A model generated the notes under the pieces. The model did not search any database. It saw only the letters and a program-made list of their open reading frames with translations, and was not told where the DNA came from. This document shows positions 61,958 through 64,000 of a DNA stretch of 64,000 nucleotides, piece by piece. Origin of the DNA: Chloroflexota bacterium (GTDB lineage Bacteria > Chloroflexota > Anaerolineae > Anaerolineales > Anaerolineaceae); contig JAMCRR010000198.1 of NCBI GenBank assembly GCA_023381565.1, positions 1-64,000 on the forward strand. The letters are read 5' to 3'. The position numbers and the translations under genes were made by a program. Position 1 is the first letter of the stretch. The number at the start of each line of letters is the position of its first letter.

Positions 61958-63686
61958 TCCTCCAGCTGTCGATGCATTCTTGCAAGATTTCCAACGTTGG
62001 CTTTTAGCGACAGATTTTTTGCCTGCTAAAGCGGGAGGAGGTAATCGTTGGGAAGGAATATTGCATATTGAGTGGCAGGATGTTGAAACAAGCGATTGGA
62101 TGTCCGCAGATCACCGGGTGGCGATTGAATTAACAATAGGCTTTCCTTATCGTAAACCTAATGTTTACTCAATAGATGTTCCGGCTCTTAATTCTTCCTG
62201 GCATTTGACGCCAGACGGGAGCCTCTGTCTTTGGCGAGAGCCGGGCGGCTGGAATCCATTTATGAGTGGGCAAAAATTGATAGAGCGAATTCGTGACTGG
62301 TTTATCCATTATCATACAGGCGAGTGGCCAGAAGATTTCTTGCCTACCGATTTGCACTTGTATTTGCCAAATGAGGGAATGGTTGTAATCGGCGATGAAT
62401 GGAATCCTTCCAAGGAACAAAGTCAAGGTATGTTCATCCTTTGGCTAAACAAGCAACATCGAATTCTGCCTAGCTTAGTTAGTATTCGAAATAATTTGCA
62501 GGAAAAAGTAGAACCAGAAAAACGTCTACTTGAACCTCTGGGATGGTTAAAGAAAGATGTCCAACCTTACAATGGCATTTGGTTTCGAGTGAGTGGGCCT
62601 TTTGTGCCGGGAAATCGAATGGCAGGACTTCTTGATCAAGTTGATGGAATTAGGGGTGATCCGCCAGGTAAGGCGCTCGAATTTATTGAATCAAAATTGA
62701 ACCGACATATTGCAAGTGATGGAATCCCGCTTGCCATTGGGTATCCTGGATCAAACGGGCAGGAACGATGGCTATTCTTGTGGGCAGTCAAGCCGCCCAC
62801 AAAGAAATTTCATCTATCTAATTCAGATCAAAGACGGGCTATTGAAATCCGTAGCTTTGAAACTGCCGCGGCACGAAAATCCGACTTACTTCGGCGAACT
62901 TTCCATCTCAGCCGAAATATTGAAAAAAAGAAAATCGCTATATTTGGCATTGGCGCCCTGGGTAGCAGCGTTGCTATTCTTTTGGCGAAGGCAGGTTTAG
63001 GAGAAATTCATCTAGTAGATAGCGATCAAATCCGGCCCACTAATTCTATTCGCCATGAGTCAGGGATCAATTGGACAGGTTTTCCTAAAACTATTTCTAT
63101 CCGAAGAAAAATACTTCACCATAACCCGGACTGTGTAGTACACGAATATGCAGAAACATGGAAGAAAGATGAGATCAATGCAATTATCCAGGATGTAGAT
63201 CTGGTGATTGACACAACTGCTAATCTATCGTTTTCTCTTTGGCTCAACCAGATAATAGTCGAACAGTCTCTTCCAATCCTCTATTCGACCACTTATCGTC
63301 GTGCTTCAATCGGTAGGCTACTTCTCCGGCGGACAGAGGAAAATCATGACGATCCTTGCCTTGCTTGTTACATGTTGTCAAGGGAAAATTGGCAAGATGA
63401 TCAATATCCAACCATCTCATTGGATCCCACCTCCCTTTTTGAAGAGGAGGGATGTGCTTCTGTTACCGAAGAAGCGGATGCGATTAATATTGAGGCCATC
63501 GCCTGCCAGGTCGCGAAAACTAGTATTCATTTCTTAACAAATTATGCAATTAAGGGAAATTTACTACTTCAGGTTAATGATCCTCTACCTGATACTAAAG
63601 GAATTTTGTCCATGCCTGGTTTGCATCTATTAGAAAATCACTCATCGACTGTTTGCCCAATTTGTAAGCAAGTCGGAGAAGAATGA
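61935..63686 (+). CDS. cap2: CBASS Cap2 (E2-E1 ubiquitin-transferase-like fusion)
   Basis: A 583-residue fusion. Residues 1-150 are E2-like: GILHIEWQDVETSDW, GFPYRKPNVYSIDVP and SLCLWREPGGWNPF, with catalytic Cys98. Residues 330-580 are E1/ThiF-like: IAIFGIGALGSSVAILLAKAGLGEIHLVDSDQIRPTNSIRH for ATP, DPCLACYM and EEEGCASVTEEAD with a probable catalytic Cys, and a final zinc pair STVCPICK. It conjugates the C-terminus of the CD-NTase to cell targets and raises synthase activity. GTG 61935 overlaps the synthase gene by 23 bases; its stop overlaps cap3. Confidence 0.88.
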   Translation: MRHIHLDNPPAVDAFLQDFQRWLLATDFLPAKAGGGNRWEGILHIEWQDVETSDWMSADHRVAIELTIGFPYRKPNVYSIDVPALNSSWHLTPDGSLCLWREPGGWNPFMSGQKLIERIRDWFIHYHTGEWPEDFLPTDLHLYLPNEGMVVIGDEWNPSKEQSQGMFILWLNKQHRILPSLVSIRNNLQEKVEPEKRLLEPLGWLKKDVQPYNGIWFRVSGPFVPGNRMAGLLDQVDGIRGDPPGKALEFIESKLNRHIASDGIPLAIGYPGSNGQERWLFLWAVKPPTKKFHLSNSDQRRAIEIRSFETAAARKSDLLRRTFHLSRNIEKKKIAIFGIGALGSSVAILLAKAGLGEIHLVDSDQIRPTNSIRHESGINWTGFPKTISIRRKILHHNPDCVVHEYAETWKKDEINAIIQDVDLVIDTTANLSFSLWLNQIIVEQSLPILYSTTYRRASIGRLLLRRTEENHDDPCLACYMLSRENWQDDQYPTISLDPTSLFEEEGCASVTEEADAINIEAIACQVAKTSIHFLTNYAIKGNLLLQVNDPLPDTKGILSMPGLHLLENHSSTVCPICKQVGEE

Positions 63687-63934
63687 TGATAGATCTTTGC
63701 GACTACTCAATTTCCTCTGAAGCATTTGGAGTAATTGAGGAAGAGAGTGATCGAAAATTCCCGCTAGAAACGGGAGGAATTTTAATCGGCTGGAAAGATA
63801 CTAAAACGTTTGCCATTGAGATAGCAGTCGGCCCCGGCCCTAAAGCATTTCACAGAAGAAATATCTTTAAACGCGATGGTTGCAAAAAACGGCGGATGGC
63901 GAACACCTTAAACGGAGCATGCCGCACAGGTTAA
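63683..63934 (+). pseudogene. cap3: CBASS Cap3 (JAB peptidase), truncated by an insertion
   Basis: Only the N-terminal part of the deconjugating JAMM/JAB peptidase is present: ISSEAFGVIEEESDRKFPLETGGILIGW contains the JAMM Glu and LxTGGxLxG. The family should continue to an HSHP..D motif, which is missing. From about 63889 (FKRDGCKK) the sequence runs into the 23-bp repeat array and stops at TAA 63932. Start ATG 63683 overlaps the Cap2 stop. Removal of Cap3 would leave conjugates of the synthase stable, so the system may be permanently active unless another copy exists. Confidence 0.85.
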
Positions 63935-63971
63935 ACGGACCAAGCCGCACACCTTAAACGGTGCATGTCGC
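63903..63971. repeat. 23-bp tandem repeats, probable end of an insertion sequence
   Basis: Three consecutive 23-base units (consensus ACACCTTAAACGGNGCATGNCGC), the middle one diverged as ACAGGTTAAACGGACCAAGCC. The array begins right after the break in cap3 and a fourth unit starts at 63972 (ACACTT). Multiple repeats at an end are typical of IS21-type and some other elements. The transposase would be beyond 64000. Confidence 0.6.
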
Positions 63972-64000
63972 ACACTTGGGTTGGGGGAATGAGACGCTGA

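Noticed and set aside
63903-63971. A possible CRISPR array
   Set aside because: Units are directly adjacent without spacers, so it is a tandem repeat or IS end.

Overview
The window looks like a chromosomal stretch of a Chloroflexota bacterium, probably of the Anaerolineae type. This is inferred from gene style, not from a marker gene: many lipoproteins with Thr/Pro/Ala-rich linkers, large MalT-like and AfsR-like LuxR regulators, a bacterial alpha-2-macroglobulin, a GntR-ABC (Ytr-like) cassette and a sugar/glycerophosphodiester uptake operon. No rRNA, tRNA or CRISPR array was recognised.

Region 1 (1-35400) is mostly ordinary chromosome. It opens with the C-terminal part of an alpha-2-macroglobulin, then small membrane and regulatory genes, a cysteine-synthase-like gene translationally coupled to a lipoprotein hydrolase, and a glycerophosphodiesterase beside an ABC importer (two permeases and a binding protein, no ATPase). 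NfeD/slipin genes follow, then a tightly overlapping Lgt-like/nitrilase-like/NAD synthase operon in which the two halves of glutamine-dependent NAD synthetase appear to be separate proteins. Next come an MFS exporter, an orphan beta-class DNA methyltransferase, an amidohydrolase, an adenosylhomocysteinase-like protein that lacks several catalytic residues, an esterase lipoprotein, and a GntR-ABC operon. A TetR gene with an in-frame stop lies divergent from an alpha/beta hydrolase.

Region 2 (35400-38000) holds small accessory genes (DUF2200, two RibD_C-type reductases of which one is broken, DUF4256). They are separated by one convincing and one degenerate attC-like site, so this looks like an integrase-less integron cassette cluster.

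Region 3 (38000-49300) is a graveyard of mobile elements around regulatory genes. A module made of an intrinsic terminator, a conserved leader and a 66-residue small protein occurs three times (38.1, 44.9 and 49.0 kb). Copy A is frameshifted and precedes a decayed tyrosine recombinase; copy B follows a helicase fragment that cuts off a histidine kinase; copy C precedes an intact serine recombinase. Between them lie two large LuxR-type regulators, a frameshifted response regulator, and SRPBCC and SnoaL-like genes.

Region 4 (49300-58900) is an integrated plasmid-like or AICE-like element: large serine recombinase, excisionase, a replication protein with a DnaA-N-like domain, two lipid-anchored coiled-coil membrane proteins, an FtsK-type translocase, ParA plus a ribbon-helix-helix partner, five copies of a 14-bp palindrome (probable centromere) and a tyrosine recombinase.

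Region 5 (58900-64000) is a type II CBASS anti-phage operon: Cap4 (nuclease-SAVED), a CD-NTase whose C-terminus ends in glycine, Cap2 (E2-E1 fusion) and Cap3 (JAB). Cap3 is cut off before its His motif by 23-bp tandem repeats that look like the end of an insertion sequence, which continues beyond the window.
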